Positions 63,739 through 64,000 of a stretch of DNA of 64,000 bases are shown here, piece after piece; position 1 is the stretch's first letter, and each line of letters begins with the position of its first letter. Position numbers and translations under genes: made by a program. The DNA comes from Granulicella sp. S156. GTDB lineage: Bacteria; Acidobacteriota; Terriglobia; Terriglobales; Acidobacteriaceae. The stretch spans positions 563,190 through 627,189 of the forward strand of contig NZ_LMUH01000025.1 in the NCBI RefSeq assembly GCF_009766105.1, read 5' to 3'. A model generated the notes under the pieces. It was not told the DNA's origin. It ran no database searches and saw nothing but the letters and a program-made list of their open reading frames with translations.

Positions 63739-64000
63739 ATGTCAATAAAAACAGTAATTATGACAGGTGGAACTGCCGGTTTCGGTGCAGTTGCCGCAAA
63801 GAGAATCTTCAACACCCCAAATACGAAACTGATTCTGGGGGCACGAGACAACAAGAATCCGTCGATCGAAACCCTGCCATTAGATCTGGCCCGTCTTTCG
63901 AATGTTCGGTCCTTCGTTCAATCGCTCACGAAGAATTTGAACGGCACAAAGATCGATAGCCTCATCATGAATGCCGGGGCGCAGTTCGGAAACACCAAGC
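63739..64000 (+). CDS. short-chain dehydrogenase/reductase, 3' partial
   Basis: Starts at ATG 63739 with GGAG 6 bases upstream and runs off the window at 64000 (87 residues seen). The dinucleotide-binding TGGTAGFGAVAAKRIF (TGxxxGxG), LILGARD, a DLARLSNVRSF segment and LIMNAGA (NAG motif) are classical SDR. It is probably the target of the adjacent TetR, given the shared palindrome in its promoter. AT content is higher than in most of the window. Confidence 0.85.
   Translation, partial: MSIKTVIMTGGTAGFGAVAAKRIFNTPNTKLILGARDNKNPSIETLPLDLARLSNVRSFVQSLTKNLNGTKIDSLIMNAGAQFGNTK

Overview
The window looks like chromosomal DNA of an acidobacterium of the Terriglobus/Granulicella/Edaphobacter kind. 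This is an inference from gene content: a TonB-dependent receptor with a carboxypeptidase-regulatory-like N-terminus, many SPOR, TPR, PadR and LytTR proteins, an Mpl/LD-carboxypeptidase/DapF-like cluster, moderately high GC, and dispersed palindromic and 7-base repeats. No rRNA, tRNA, CRISPR array or complete insertion sequence was seen. The left edge cuts a TPR protein and the right edge cuts a short-chain dehydrogenase.

Layout. 1-6 kb: TPR protein, NfeD-like protein, outer-membrane barrel, SPOR protein, PlsC-type acyltransferase and a membrane-anchored MutS-like ATPase. 6.1-10.1 kb (minus strand): mpl, an LD-carboxypeptidase, a DapF-like protein lacking both catalytic cysteines, and mgtC, packed as an operon for murein-peptide turnover. 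10.6-12.5 kb: an island coding for an Hcp/TssD-like tube protein, a DUF3380-type muramidase and an exported protein that could be its immunity partner. 12.5-19.9 kb (minus): GT-C glycosyltransferase, PfkB kinase, MTA phosphorylase, PagL-like deacylase, UbiD decarboxylase, HGSNAT-like acyltransferase. 20-25 kb: TonB, a DedA-rhodanese fusion, and a TolC/EmrA pair without its permease. 25-29 kb: a MITE-like element beside a 19-unit heptad array, a Gfo/Idh/MocA oxidoreductase, CcmE of the cysteine (CxxxY) type, a CcmA-like ATPase, YbaK, and a gene-free stretch with a perfect match to the parS consensus. 29-34 kb: methionine synthase split into two overlapping genes, NuoI, and a small sulfite-oxidase-like protein. 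34.5-41 kb: an ArsR regulator divergent from a complete RND efflux operon. 41-45 kb: cyanase, NAD formate dehydrogenase, LysR regulator and two methyltransferases, one of them AT-rich. 45.8-49.4 kb: alkylation repair (Ogt, Ada-AlkA), CPBP protease and a TetR regulator with a two-site operator. 49.4-54.5 kb: an arginase-family remnant, then TonB receptor, LytS-type kinase and LytTR regulator. 54.7-58.5 kb: PadR with a perfect palindromic operator, and a cNMP-binding histidine kinase next to a receiver-thioredoxin-reductase fusion. 58.7-64 kb: EreA/ChaN-like protein, GH43, AraC, tautomerase, and a TetR/SDR pair sharing a TGTCTAGACA site.

The most notable items are the Hcp-muramidase-exported protein island, the Ser/Ser DapF-like protein, heptad repeats that enter the mpl coding sequence, the parS site, the Cys-type CcmE, the 237-bp MITE with a 5-bp target duplication, and the redox-type receiver/TrxR plus cNMP-kinase pair. 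All functional calls come from reading the sequence by eye. No database search was run.
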